Below are positions 1-12,700 of a DNA stretch of 50,351 nucleotides, one piece after another. Position 1 is the first letter of the stretch. Each line of letters starts with the position of its first letter. The stretch is from contig CAXKVV010000462.1 of assembly GCA_964058805.1 (NCBI GenBank), forward strand, positions 1-50,351, written 5' to 3'. The translations under genes and the position numbers were made by a program. This DNA comes from Schoenoplectus triqueter (lineage: Eukaryota > Streptophyta > Magnoliopsida > Poales > Cyperaceae). The notes below the pieces were generated by a model, which made no database searches, had not been told where the DNA came from, and saw only the letters and a list, made by a program, of their open reading frames with translations.

Positions 1-136
1 GGTCCCGTTTTCATGTTTTATGATCCCGGACTCATTTAAGGCGGTACCATGGGAGTCGGGTCCAGTTTTCAACTTTTGCGCGCCCGAACTCTTATTCGGC
101 GGTATCGAGGGCGTCAGGTCCCGTTTTCATGTTTTG
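1..136 (+). repeat. Satellite monomers left of the 4,811-bp HOR
   Basis: Slightly more than two monomers that differ from the positions 4,811 bases downstream, so they lie outside the HOR. They carry unusual variants such as TTATGATCCC at 18-27, ATTTAAGG at 35-42 and CCATGGGAG at 47-55. Identity with the HOR begins at base 137. Confidence 0.8.
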
Positions 137-3100
137 CGCGCCCGGTCACGTTTTCGACGGTACCGAGGTCGTCGGGTCCCGTTTTCATGTTTTGCGCGCC
201 CGGACTCATTTTCGGCGGTACCGAGGGCGTCGGGTCCCGTTTTTAAGTTTTGCGCTCCAGGAATCTTTTTCGGCGGTACAGATATGGTCGGGTCCCGTTT
301 TCATGTTTTGCGCACCCGGACTCCTCGGCGGTGCCGAGTGCATGGGGTCCCGTTTTCATGTTTTGCGCGCCCCGACTGGTGTTCGGCGGTGTCGAGGGCG
401 TCGGGTCCCGTTTTCATGTTTTGCGTGCCCGGACTCATTTTCGGCGGTACCGAGGACGTCCTTTTTCGTTTTCAAGTTTTGCGCGCCCAGACATGTTTTC
501 GACGGTGCCGTGGTCGTCGGGTCCCGTTTTCATGTTTTGCGCGCCCGGACTCATTTTCGGCGGTACCGCGGGAGTCCGATCCCTTTTTCATGGTATGCGC
601 GACCGGACACGTTTTTCGGCGGTATCGAGGGCGTCGGATCCTGTTTTCATGTTTTGCGCGCCCTGAACTCATTTAAGGCGGTACCGAGTGCGTCGGGTCC
701 CGTTTTCAAGTTTTGCGCGCACGGACACGTTTTCGACAGTGCCGTGGTCGTCGGGTCCCGTTTTCATGTTTTGCGCGCCCGGACTCGTTTTCGGCAGTAC
801 CGAGGGAGTCGGGTCCCGTTTTCATGCTTTGCGCGCCCGGACTCGTTTTCGGCAGTACCGAGGGCGTCGCGTCCCGTTTTCAAGTTTTGCGCTCCCGGAA
901 TCGTTTTCGGCGGTACCGAGTGAGTCGGGTCCCGTATTCATGTTTTGCGCGCCCGGACTCGTTTTCGGCGGTACCGAGGGCGTCCTTTCCCGTTTTTATG
1001 TTTTGCGCGCCCGGACTCGTTTACGGCAGTGCCGAGGGTGTCGGGTCCCGTTTTCCTGTTTTGCGCGCCCCGACTGGTGTTCGGCGGTGCCGAGGTTGTC
1101 GGGTCCCTTTTTAAGGTTTTGCGCGCCCGGACACGTTTTCGGCGGTAACGAGGGCGTCGGGTCCTATTTTCAAGTTTTGCGTGCCCGGACACGTTTTCGA
1201 CGGTGCCGAGGGCTTCGGGTCCCGTTTTCAAGTTTTGCGGTCCCGGAATCGTTTTCGGTGGTGCCGAGGGCGTCGGGTCAGTTTTCACGTTTTGCGCGCC
1301 CAGACTCGTTTTGGTCGGTGCCGAGGTCGTTGGGTCCCGTTTTCATGTTTTGCGCGCCCGGTCACGCTTTCAGCGATACGGAGGGCGTCGGGTCCTGTTT
1401 TCAAGTTTTGCGTGCCCAGACACGTTTTCTGCGATACCGAGGGCGTCAGGTCCATTTATCAAGTTTTGCGCGCTCGGACTCGTTTTCGGTGGTGCCGAGT
1501 GCGTGGGGTCCCGTTTTCATGTTTTGCGCATCCCGACTGGTGTTCGGCGGTGCCGAGGGTGTCGGGTCCCGTTTTCATGTTTTGAGCGCCCCGACTGGTG
1601 TTCGGCAGTGTCGAGGGCGTCGGGTCCCATTTTCATGTTTTGCGTGCCCGAACTCGTTTTCGACGGTACCGAGGGCGTCCTTTCCCGTTTTCAAGTTTTG
1701 CGCGCCCGGACACTTTTTCGACGGTGCCGTGGTCGTCGGGTCCCGTTTTCATGTTTTGCGCGCCCGGACTCGTTTTCGGCGGTACCAAGGGCGTCGGGTC
1801 CCGTTTTCAAGTTTTGGGCTCCCGGAATCGTTTTCGGTGGTACCGAGGGAGTCCGGTCCCTTTTTCATGTTTTGCGCGCCCGGACACGTTGTGGGCGGTG
1901 CCGAGGTCTTCGGGTCCCGTTCTCATGTTTTGCACTTCCGGACTCGTTTTCGGCGGTATCGAGGCCGTCGGGTCCCGTTTTCAAGTTTTTCGTGCCCGGA
2001 CACGTTTTCGGCGGTGCCGAGGTCGTCGGGTCCCGTTTTCAAGTTTTGCGCGCCCGGATTCGTTTACGGCGGTGCCGAGGGCGTCCTGTCCCGTTTTCAT
2101 ATTTTGCACGCCCGGACTCGTTTTCGGCGGTACGGAGGGCGTCGGGTCCCGTTTCAAGTTTTGCGCGCCCCGATTCGTGTACGGCGGTGCCGAGGGCGTC
2201 CTGTCCCGTTTTCATGTTTTGCGCGCCCGGACTCGTTTTCGGCGGTACGGAGGGCGTCGGGTCCCGTTTTCAAGTTTTGCGCGCCCGGACTCGTTTTCGG
2301 CGGTACCGTGGGCGTCGGGTCCCGATTTCATGTTTTGCGCCCCCGAACTCATTTTCGGCGGTATCGTGGGCGTCCTGCCTCGTTTTCATGTTTTGCGCGC
2401 CCGGACTCGTTTTCGGCGGTACGGAGGGCGTCGCGTCCCGTTTTCATGTTTTGCGCGCCTGGACTCGTTTTCGGCGGTGCCGAGGGTGTCAGGTCCCGTT
2501 TTCAAGTTTTGCGCGCCCGAAATCGTTTTCGGCGGTACAGAGGGCGTTGGGTCCCGTTTTAAAGTTTTCCGCGCCCGGACATGTTTTTCGGCGGTACCGA
2601 GGGCGTCGGGTCCCCTTTTCATGTTTTGCGCGCCCGGACTCGTGTTTGGCGGTACCGAGGGCGTCCTTTCCCGTTTTCAAGTTTTGGGAGCCTGGACTCG
2701 TTTACGGCGGTGCCGAGGGCGTCGGATCCCGTTTTCATGTTTTACGCGCACGGACTCGTTTTCGGCGGTACCGAGGGCGTCCTTTCCCGTTTTCAAGTTT
2801 TGCGCACCCGGACATGTTTTCGACGGTGCCAAGGTCGTCGTGTCCCGATTTCATGTTTTGCGCGCCCGGACTCGTTTTCGGCGGTACCGAGGGCGTCCGG
2901 TCCCGTTTTCATGTTTTGCGTGCCCGGACTCGTTTTCGGCGGTACTGAGGGCGTCCTTTCCCGTTTTTAGCTTTTGCGCGCACGGACTCGTTTACGGCGG
3001 TGCCGAGGGCGTCGGGTCCCGTTTTCATGTTTTGCGCGCCCGGACTCGTTTTCGGCGGGACCGAGGGTGTTCCGTCCCGTTTTCAAGTTTTGCGCGCCCG

Positions 3101-4947
3101 GACTCGTTTTTGGCGGTACCGAGGGCGTCCTTTCCCGTTTTCAAGTATTACGCGCCCGAACACGTTTTCGACGGTACCGAGTGCGTCGGGTCCCATTTTC
3201 ATGTTTTGCGCGCCCGGACTCGTGTTCGAAGGTACCGAGGGCGTCTGGTCGGTTTGCATGTTTTGCGCGCCTGGACTCCTTTTCGGCGGTGCCGAGTACG
3301 TGGGGGTCCCGTTTTCATGTTTTGCGCGCCCGGACTCATTTTCGACGGTACCGAGGGCGTCTTGTCTCGTTTTCAAGTTTTGCGTGCCCGGACACGTTTT
3401 CGACGTTGCCGAGGTCGTGTTGTCCCGTTTTCATGTTTTGCGCGCCCGGAGTCGTTTTCGACGGTACCGAGGGCGTCGAGTCCCGTTTTCAAGTTTTGCG
3501 CTCCCGGAATGGTTTTCGGCGGTACCGAGGGCGTCGGGTCCCGTTTTCATGTTTTGCTCGCCCGAACTCTATTTCGGCGGTATCGAAGGCGTCGGGCCAA
3601 GTTTTCATGTTTTGCGCGCCCGGTCACGTTTTCGGCGGTGCCGAGGATGTCGGGTCCCATTTTCATGTTTTGGGCGCCCGGACTCTTGTTCGGCGGTACC
3701 GACGTCGTCGGGTCAGTTTTCATGTTTTGCACGCCCGGACTGGTTTTTGGCGGTACCGAGAGCGTCCTTTCTCGTTTTCAAGTTTTGCGCGCCCGGACAC
3801 GTTTTCTTCGGTGCCGCGGTCGTCGTGTCCCGTTTTCATGTTTTGCGAGCCCGGACTCGTTTTCGGCAGTACCGAGGGCATCGAGTCCCAATTTCATGTT
3901 TTGCACGCCCGGACTCGTTTACGGCGGTGCTGAGGTCGTCGGGTCCCGTTTTCATGTTTTACGCCCCGGACTCGTTTTCGGCGGTACCGAGGGCGTCCAT
4001 TCCCGTTTTCAAGTTTTGCGCGCCCGGACTCGTTTTGGGCAGTGCCGAGGTCGTCGGGTCCCGTTTTAATGTTTTGCACGCCCGGACTCATTTTCGGCGG
4101 TAGCGAGGTCGTCGAGTCCCGTTTTCATGAATTGCGCGCCCGGTCACGTTTTCGACGGTGCCGAGGTCGTCGGGTCCCGTTTTGATGTTTTTGCGCGCCC
4201 GGACTCGTTTTTGGCGGTACCAAGGGCGTCGGGTCCTGTTTTCAAGTTTTGCGCGCCCGAACTCTTTTTCGGCGGTACCGAGGGCGTCGGGTTCCGTTTT
4301 CATGTTTTGCGCGCCCGGTCACGTTTTCGGCGGTACCGAGGTCGTCGGGTCCCGTTTTCATGTTTTGCGCGCCCGGACTCATTTTCGACGGTACCGAGGG
4401 CGTCTTTTCCCATATTCATGTTTTGCGCGCCCGGACTCATTTTCGGCGGTGCCGAGTGCGCGGGGTCCCGTTTTCATGTTTTGCGTGCCCCGACTGGTGT
4501 TCGACGGTGCCGTGGTCGTCGGGTCCCGTTTTCATGTTTTGCGCACCCGGACTCGTTTTCGACGGTACGGAGGGCATCGGGTCCCGTTTTCATGTTTTGC
4601 GCTCCCGAAATCGTTTTCGGCGGTACCAAAGGAGTCCGATCCCTTTTTCATGTTTTGCGCGCCCGGACTCGTTTTCGACGGTGCCAAGTGCGTCGTGTCC
4701 CGTTTTCATGTTTTGCGCACCCGGACTCGTTTTCGGCGGTACCGAGGGCGTCCTTTCCTGTTTTCAAATTTTGCGCGCCCGGACACGTTTTCGACGGTGA
4801 CGTGGTCATCGGGTCCCGTTTTCATGTTTTGCGCGCCCCGACTCGTTTTCGGCGGTACCGAGGGTGTCGTGTCCCGTTTTCAATTTTTGCGCTCCCGGAA
4901 TCGTTTTCGACGGTACCGAGGGAATCTGGTCCCCTTTTCATGTTTGA
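137..4947 (+). repeat. 4,811-bp higher-order repeat, copy 1
   Basis: About 83 monomers, 3 bases short of 83 x 58. One source of the shortfall is a 3-base loss in the second CGTTTTC box near 331-334. Every landmark recurs at exactly +4811 in copy 2. Substitutions private to this copy that I found are A456, A738, A1028, C1922, T3558 and T3808. The left edge is set by 136/137: base 136 is G where the equivalent base 4947 is A, and everything from 137 on matches. The monomers inside the HOR differ strongly from one another, which is what makes the 4.8-kb period visible. Confidence 0.95.
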
Positions 4948-7900
4948 CGCGCCCGGTCACGTTTTCGACGGTACCGAGGTCGTCGGGTCCCGTTTTCATG
5001 TTTTGCGCGCCCGGACTCATTTTCGGCGGTACCGAGGGCGTCGGGTCCCGTTTTTAAGTTTTGCGCTCCAGGAATCTTTTTCGGCGGTACAGATATGGTC
5101 GGGTCCCGTTTTCATGTTTTGCGCACCCGGACTCCTCGGCGGTGCCGAGTGCATGGGGTCCCGTTTTCATGTTTTGCGCGCCCCGACTGGTGTTCGGCGG
5201 TGTCGAGGGCGTCGGGTCCCGTTTTCATGTTTTGCGTGCCCGGACTCATTTTCGGCGGTACCGAGGGCGTCCTTTTTCGTTTTCAAGTTTTGCGCGCCCA
5301 GACATGTTTTCGACGGTGCCGTGGTCGTCGGGTCCCGTTTTCATGTTTTGCGCGCCCGGACTCATTTTCGGCGGTACCGCGGGAGTCCGATCCCTTTTTC
5401 ATGGTATGCGCGACCGGACACGTTTTTCGGCGGTATCGAGGGCGTCGGATCCTGTTTTCATGTTTTGCGCGCCCTGAACTCATTTAAGGCGGTACCGAGT
5501 GCGTCGGGTCCCGTTTTCAAGTTTTGCGCGCACGGACACGTTTTCGACGGTGCCGTGGTCGTCGGGTCCCGTTTTCATGTTTTGCGCGCCCGGACTCGTT
5601 TTCGGCAGTACCGAGGGAGTCGGGTCCCGTTTTCATGCTTTGCGCGCCCGGACTCGTTTTCGGCAGTACCGAGGGCGTCGCGTCCCGTTTTCAAGTTTTG
5701 CGCTCCCGGAATCGTTTTCGGCGGTACCGAGTGAGTCGGGTCCCGTATTCATGTTTTGCGCGCCCGGACTCGTTTTCGGCGGTACCGAGGGCGTCCTTTC
5801 CCGTTTTTATGTTTTGCGCGCCCGGACTCGTTTACGGCGGTGCCGAGGGTGTCGGGTCCCGTTTTCCTGTTTTGCGCGCCCCGACTGGTGTTCGGCGGTG
5901 CCGAGGTTGTCGGGTCCCTTTTTAAGGTTTTGCGCGCCCGGACACGTTTTCGGCGGTAACGAGGGCGTCGGGTCCTATTTTCAAGTTTTGCGTGCCCGGA
6001 CACGTTTTCGACGGTGCCGAGGGCTTCGGGTCCCGTTTTCAAGTTTTGCGGTCCCGGAATCGTTTTCGGTGGTGCCGAGGGCGTCGGGTCAGTTTTCACG
6101 TTTTGCGCGCCCAGACTCGTTTTGGTCGGTGCCGAGGTCGTTGGGTCCCGTTTTCATGTTTTGCGCGCCCGGTCACGCTTTCAGCGATACGGAGGGCGTC
6201 GGGTCCTGTTTTCAAGTTTTGCGTGCCCAGACACGTTTTCTGCGATACCGAGGGCGTCAGGTCCATTTATCAAGTTTTGCGCGCTCGGACTCGTTTTCGG
6301 TGGTGCCGAGTGCGTGGGGTCCCGTTTTCATGTTTTGCGCATCCCGACTGGTGTTCGGCGGTGCCGAGGGTGTCGGGTCCCGTTTTCATGTTTTGAGCGC
6401 CCCGACTGGTGTTCGGCAGTGTCGAGGGCGTCGGGTCCCATTTTCATGTTTTGCGTGCCCGAACTCGTTTTCGACGGTACCGAGGGCGTCCTTTCCCGTT
6501 TTCAAGTTTTGCGCGCCCGGACACTTTTTCGACGGTGCCGTGGTCGTCGGGTCCCGTTTTCATGTTTTGCGCGCCCGGACTCGTTTTCGGCGGTACCAAG
6601 GGCGTCGGGTCCCGTTTTCAAGTTTTGGGCTCCCGGAATCGTTTTCGGTGGTACCGAGGGAGTCCGGTCCCTTTTTCATGTTTTGCGCGCCCGGACACGT
6701 TGTGGGCGGTGCCGAGGTCTTCGGGTCCCGTTTTCATGTTTTGCACTTCCGGACTCGTTTTCGGCGGTATCGAGGCCGTCGGGTCCCGTTTTCAAGTTTT
6801 TCGTGCCCGGACACGTTTTCGGCGGTGCCGAGGTCGTCGGGTCCCGTTTTCAAGTTTTGCGCGCCCGGATTCGTTTACGGCGGTGCCGAGGGCGTCCTGT
6901 CCCGTTTTCATATTTTGCACGCCCGGACTCGTTTTCGGCGGTACGGAGGGCGTCGGGTCCCGTTTCAAGTTTTGCGCGCCCCGATTCGTGTACGGCGGTG
7001 CCGAGGGCGTCCTGTCCCGTTTTCATGTTTTGCGCGCCCGGACTCGTTTTCGGCGGTACGGAGGGCGTCGGGTCCCGTTTTCAAGTTTTGCGCGCCCGGA
7101 CTCGTTTTCGGCGGTACCGTGGGCGTCGGGTCCCGATTTCATGTTTTGCGCCCCCGAACTCATTTTCGGCGGTATCGTGGGCGTCCTGCCTCGTTTTCAT
7201 GTTTTGCGCGCCCGGACTCGTTTTCGGCGGTACGGAGGGCGTCGCGTCCCGTTTTCATGTTTTGCGCGCCTGGACTCGTTTTCGGCGGTGCCGAGGGTGT
7301 CAGGTCCCGTTTTCAAGTTTTGCGCGCCCGAAATCGTTTTCGGCGGTACAGAGGGCGTTGGGTCCCGTTTTAAAGTTTTCCGCGCCCGGACATGTTTTTC
7401 GGCGGTACCGAGGGCGTCGGGTCCCCTTTTCATGTTTTGCGCGCCCGGACTCGTGTTTGGCGGTACCGAGGGCGTCCTTTCCCGTTTTCAAGTTTTGGGA
7501 GCCTGGACTCGTTTACGGCGGTGCCGAGGGCGTCGGATCCCGTTTTCATGTTTTACGCGCACGGACTCGTTTTCGGCGGTACCGAGGGCGTCCTTTCCCG
7601 TTTTCAAGTTTTGCGCACCCGGACATGTTTTCGACGGTGCCAAGGTCGTCGTGTCCCGATTTCATGTTTTGCGCGCCCGGACTCGTTTTCGGCGGTACCG
7701 AGGGCGTCCGGTCCCGTTTTCATGTTTTGCGTGCCCGGACTCGTTTTCGGCGGTACTGAGGGCGTCCTTTCCCGTTTTTAGCTTTTGCGCGCACGGACTC
7801 GTTTACGGCGGTGCCGAGGGCGTCGGGTCCCGTTTTCATGTTTTGCGCGCCCGGACTCGTTTTCGGCGGGACCGAGGGTGTTCCGTCCCGTTTTCAAGTT

Positions 7901-9758
7901 TTGCGCGCCCGGACTCGTTTTTGGCGGTACCGAGGGCGTCCTTTCCCGTTTTCAAGTATTACGCGCCCGAACACGTTTTCGACGGTACCGAGTGCGTCGG
8001 GTCCCATTTTCATGTTTTGCGCGCCCGGACTCGTGTTCGAAGGTACCGAGGGCGTCTGGTCGGTTTGCATGTTTTGCGCGCCTGGACTCCTTTTCGGCGG
8101 TGCCGAGTACGTGGGGGTCCCGTTTTCATGTTTTGCGCGCCCGGACTCATTTTCGACGGTACCGAGGGCGTCTTGTCTCGTTTTCAAGTTTTGCGTGCCC
8201 GGACACGTTTTCGACGTTGCCGAGGTCGTGTTGTCCCGTTTTCATGTTTTGCGCGCCCGGAGTCGTTTTCGACGGTACCGAGGGCGTCGAGTCCCGTTTT
8301 CAAGTTTTGCGCTCCCGGAATGGTTTTCGGCGGTACCGAGGGCGTCGGGTCCCGTTTTCATGTTTTGCGCGCCCGAACTCTATTTCGGCGGTATCGAAGG
8401 CGTCGGGCCAAGTTTTCATGTTTTGCGCGCCCGGTCACGTTTTCGGCGGTGCCGAGGATGTCGGGTCCCATTTTCATGTTTTGGGCGCCCGGACTCTTGT
8501 TCGGCGGTACCGACGTCGTCGGGTCAGTTTTCATGTTTTGCATGCCCGGACTGGTTTTTGGTGGTACCGAGAGCGTCCTTTCTCGTTTTCAAGTTTTGCG
8601 CGCCCGGACACGTTTTCTACGGTGCCGCGGTCGTCGTGTCCCGTTTTCATGTTTTGCGAGCCCGGACTCGTTTTCGGCAGTACCGAGGGCATCGAGTCCC
8701 AATTTCATGTTTTGCACGCCCGGACTCGTTTACGGCGGTGCTGAGGTCGTCGGGTCCCGTTTTCATGTTTTACGCCCCGGACTCGTTTTCGGCGGTACCG
8801 AGGGCGTCCATTCCCGTTTTCAAGTTTTGCGCGCCCGGACTCGTTTTGGGCAGTGCCGAGGTCGTCGGGTCCCGTTTTAATGTTTTGCACGCCCGGACTC
8901 ATTTTCGGCGGTAGCGAGGTCGTCGAGTCCCGTTTTCATGAATTGCGCGCCCGGTCACGTTTTCGACGGTGCCGAGGTCGTCGGGTCCCGTTTTGATGTT
9001 TTTGCGCGCCCGGACTCGTTTTTGGCGGTACCAAGGGCGTCGGGTCCTGTTTTCAAGTTTTGCGCGCCCGAACTCTTTTTCGGCGGTACCGAGGGCGTCG
9101 GGTTCCGTTTTCATGTTTTGCGCGCCCGGTCACGTTTTCGACGGTACCGAGGTCGTCGGGTCCCGTTTTCATGTTTTGCGCGCCCGGACTCATTTTCGAC
9201 GGTACCGAGGGCGTCTTTTCCCATATTCATGTTTTGCGCGCCCGGACTCATTTTCGGCGGTGCAGAGTGCGCGGGGTCCCGTTTTCATGTTTTGCGTGCC
9301 CCGACTGGTGTTCGACGGTGCCGTGGTCGTCGGGTCCCGTTTTCATGTTTTGCGCACCCGGACTCGTTTTCGACGGTACGGAGGGCATCGGGTCCCGTTT
9401 TCATGTTTTGCGCTCCCGAAATCGTTTTCGGCGGTACCAAAGGAGTCCGATCCCTTTTTCATGTTTTGCGCGCCCGGACTCGTTTTCGACGGTGCCAAGT
9501 GCGTCGTGTCCCGTTTTCATGTTTTGCGCACCCGGACTCGTTTTCGGCGGTACCGAGGGCGTCCTTTCCTGTTTTCAAATTTTGCGCGCCCGGACACGTT
9601 TTCGACGGTGACGTGGTCATCGGGTCCCGTTTTCATGTTTTGCGCGCCCCGACTCGTTTTCGGCGGTACCGAGGGTGTCGTGTCCCGTTTTCAATTTTTG
9701 CGCTCCCGGAATCGTTTTCGACGGTACCGAGGGAATCTGGTCCCCTTTTCATGTTTGA
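4948..9758 (+). repeat. 4,811-bp higher-order repeat, copy 2
   Basis: Matches copy 1 at -4811 and copy 3 at +4811 throughout, with no net indel. Private substitutions found are T8543, T8562, A9141 and A9264. Because 4811 leaves remainder 2 on division by 3, identical stop-free stretches fall in a different absolute frame in each copy. Confidence 0.95.
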
Positions 9759-12700
9759 CGCGCCCGGTCACGTTTTCGACGGTACCGAGGTCGTCGGGTC
9801 CCGTTTTCATGTTTTGCGCGCCCGGACTCATTTTCGGCGGTACCGAGGGCGTCGGGTCCCGTTTTTAAGTTTTGCGCTCTAGGAATCTTTTTCGGCGGTA
9901 CAGATATGGTCGGGTCCCGTTTTCATGTTTTGCGCACCCGGACTCCTCGGCGGTGCCGAGTGCATGGGGTCCCGTTTTCATGTTTTGCGCGCCCCGACTG
10001 GTGTTCGGCGGTGTCGAGGGCGTCGGGTCCCGTTTTCATGTTTTGCGTGCCCGGACTCATTTTCGGCGGTACCGAGGGCGTCCTTTTTCGTTTTCAAGTT
10101 TTGCGCGCCCAGACATGTTTTCGACGGTGCCGTGGTCGTCGGGTCCCGTTTTCATGTTTTGCGCGCCCGGACTCATTTTCGGCGGTACCGCGGGAGTCCG
10201 ATCCCTTTTTCATGGTATGCGCGACCGGACACGTTTTTCGGCGGTATCGAGGGCGTCGGATCCTGTTTTCATGTTTTGCGCGCCCTGAACTCATTTAAGG
10301 CGGTACCGAGTGCGTCGGGTCCCGTTTTCAAGTTTTGCGCGCACGGACACGTTTTCGACGGTGCCGTGGTCGTCGGGTCCCGTTTTCAGGTTTTGCGCGC
10401 CCGGACTCGTTTTCGGCAGTACCGAGGGAGTCGGGTCCCGTTTTCATGCTTTGCGCGCCCGGACTCGTTTTCGGCAGTACCGAGGGCGTCGCGTCCCGTT
10501 TTCAAGTTTTGCGCTCCCGGAATCGTTTTCGGCGGTACCGAGTGAGTCGGGTCCCGTATTCATGTTTTGCGCGCCCGGACTCGTTTTCGGCGGTACCGAG
10601 GGCGTCCTTTCCCGTTTTTATGTTTTGCGCGCCCGGACTCGTTTACGGCGGTGCCGAGGGTGTCGGGTCCCGTTTTCCTGTTTTGCGCGCCCCGACTGGT
10701 GTTCGGCGGTGCCGAGGTTGTCGGGTCCCTTTTTAAGGTTTTGCGCGCCCGGACACGTTTTCGGCGGTAACGAGGGCGTCGGGTCCTATTTTCAAGTTTT
10801 GCGTGCCCGGACACGTTTTCGACGGTGCCGAGGGCTTCGGGTCCCGTTTTCAAGTTTTGCGGTCCCGGAATCGTTTTCGGTGGTGCCGAGGGCGTCGGGT
10901 CAGTTTTCACGTTTTGCGCGCCCAGACTCGTTTTGGTCGGTGCCGAGGTCGTTGGGTCCCGTTTTCATGTTTTGCGCGCCCGGTCACGCTTTCAGCGATA
11001 CGGAGGGCGTCGGGTCCTGTTTTCAAGTTTTGCGTGCCCAGACACGTTTTCTGCGATACCGAGGGCGTCAGGTCCATTTATCAAGTTTTGCGCGCTCGGA
11101 CTCGTTTTCGGTGGTGCCGAGTGCGTGGGGTCCCGTTTTCATGTTTTGCGCATCCCGACTGGTGTTCGGCGGTGCCGAGGGTGTCGGGTCCCGTTTTCAT
11201 GTTTTGAGCGCCCCGACTGGTGTTCGGCAGTGTCGAGGGCGTCGGGTCCCATTTTCATGTTTTGCGTGCCCGAACTCGTTTTCGACGGTACCGAGGGCGT
11301 CCTTTCCCGTTTTCAAGTTTTGCGCGCCCGGACACTTTTTCGACGGTGCCGTGGTCGTCGGGTCCCGTTTTCATGTTTTGCGCGCCCGGACTCGTTTTCG
11401 GCGGTACCAAGGGCGTCGGGTCCCGTTTTCAAGTTTTGGGCTCCCGGAATCGTTTTCGGTGGTACCGAGGGAGTCCGGTCCCTTTTTCATGTTTTGCGCG
11501 CCCGGACACGTTGTGGGCGGTGCCGAGGTCTTCGGGTCCCGTTTTCATGTTTTGCACTTCCGGACTCGTTTTCGGCGGTATCGAGGCCGTCGGGTCCCGT
11601 TTTCAAGTTTTTCATGCCCGGACACGTTTTCGGCGGTGCCGAGGTCGTCGGGTCCCGTTTTCAAGTTTTGCGCGCCCGGATTCGTTTACGGCGGTGCCGA
11701 GGGCGTCCTGTCCCGTTTTCATATTTTGCACGCCCGGACTCGTTTTCGGCGGTACGGAGGGCGTCGGGTCCCGTTTCAAGTTTTGCGCGCCCCGATTCGT
11801 GTACGGCGGTGCCGAGGGCGTCCTGTCCCGTTTTCATGTTTTGCGCGCCCGGACTCGTTTTCGGCGGTACGGAGGGCGTCGGGTCCCGTTTTCAAGTTTT
11901 GCGCGCCCGGACTCGTTTTCGGCGGTACCGTGGGCGTCGGGTCCCGATTTCATGTTTTGCGCCCCCGAACTCATTTTCGGCGGTATCGTGGGCGTCCTGC
12001 CTCGTTTTCATGTTTTGCGCGCCCGGACTCGTTTTCGGCGGTACGGAGGGCGTCGCGTCCCGTTTTCATGTTTTGCGCGCCTGGACTCGTTTTCGGCGGT
12101 GCCGAGGGTGTCAGGTCCCGTTTTCAAGTTTTGCGCGCCCGAAATCGTTTTCGGCGGTACAGAGGGCGTTGGGTCCCGTTTTAAAGTTTTCCGCGCCCGG
12201 ACATGTTTTTCGGCGGTACCGAGGGCGTCGGGTCCCCTTTTCATGTTTTGCGCGCCCGGACTCGTGTTTGGCGGTACCGAGGGCGTCCTTTCCCGTTTTC
12301 AAGTTTTGGGAGCCTGGACTCGTTTACGGCGGTGCCGAGGGCGTCGGATCCCGTTTTCATGTTTTACGCGCACGGACTCGTTTTCGGCGGTACCGAGGGC
12401 GTCCTTTCCCGTTTTCAAGTTTTGCGCACCCGGACATGTTTTCGACGGTGCCAAGGTCGTCGTGTCCCGATTTCATGTTTTGCGCGCCCGGACTCGTTTT
12501 CGGCGGTACCGAGGGCGTCCGGTCCCGTTTTCATGTTTTGCGTGCCCGGACTCGTTTTCGGCGGTACTGAGGGCGTCCTTTCCCGTTTTTAGCTTTTGCG
12601 CGCACGGACTCGTTTACGGCGGTGCCGAGGGCGTCGGGTCCCGTTTTCATGTTTTGCGCGCCCGGACTCGTTTTCGGCGGGACCGAGGGTGTTCCGTCCC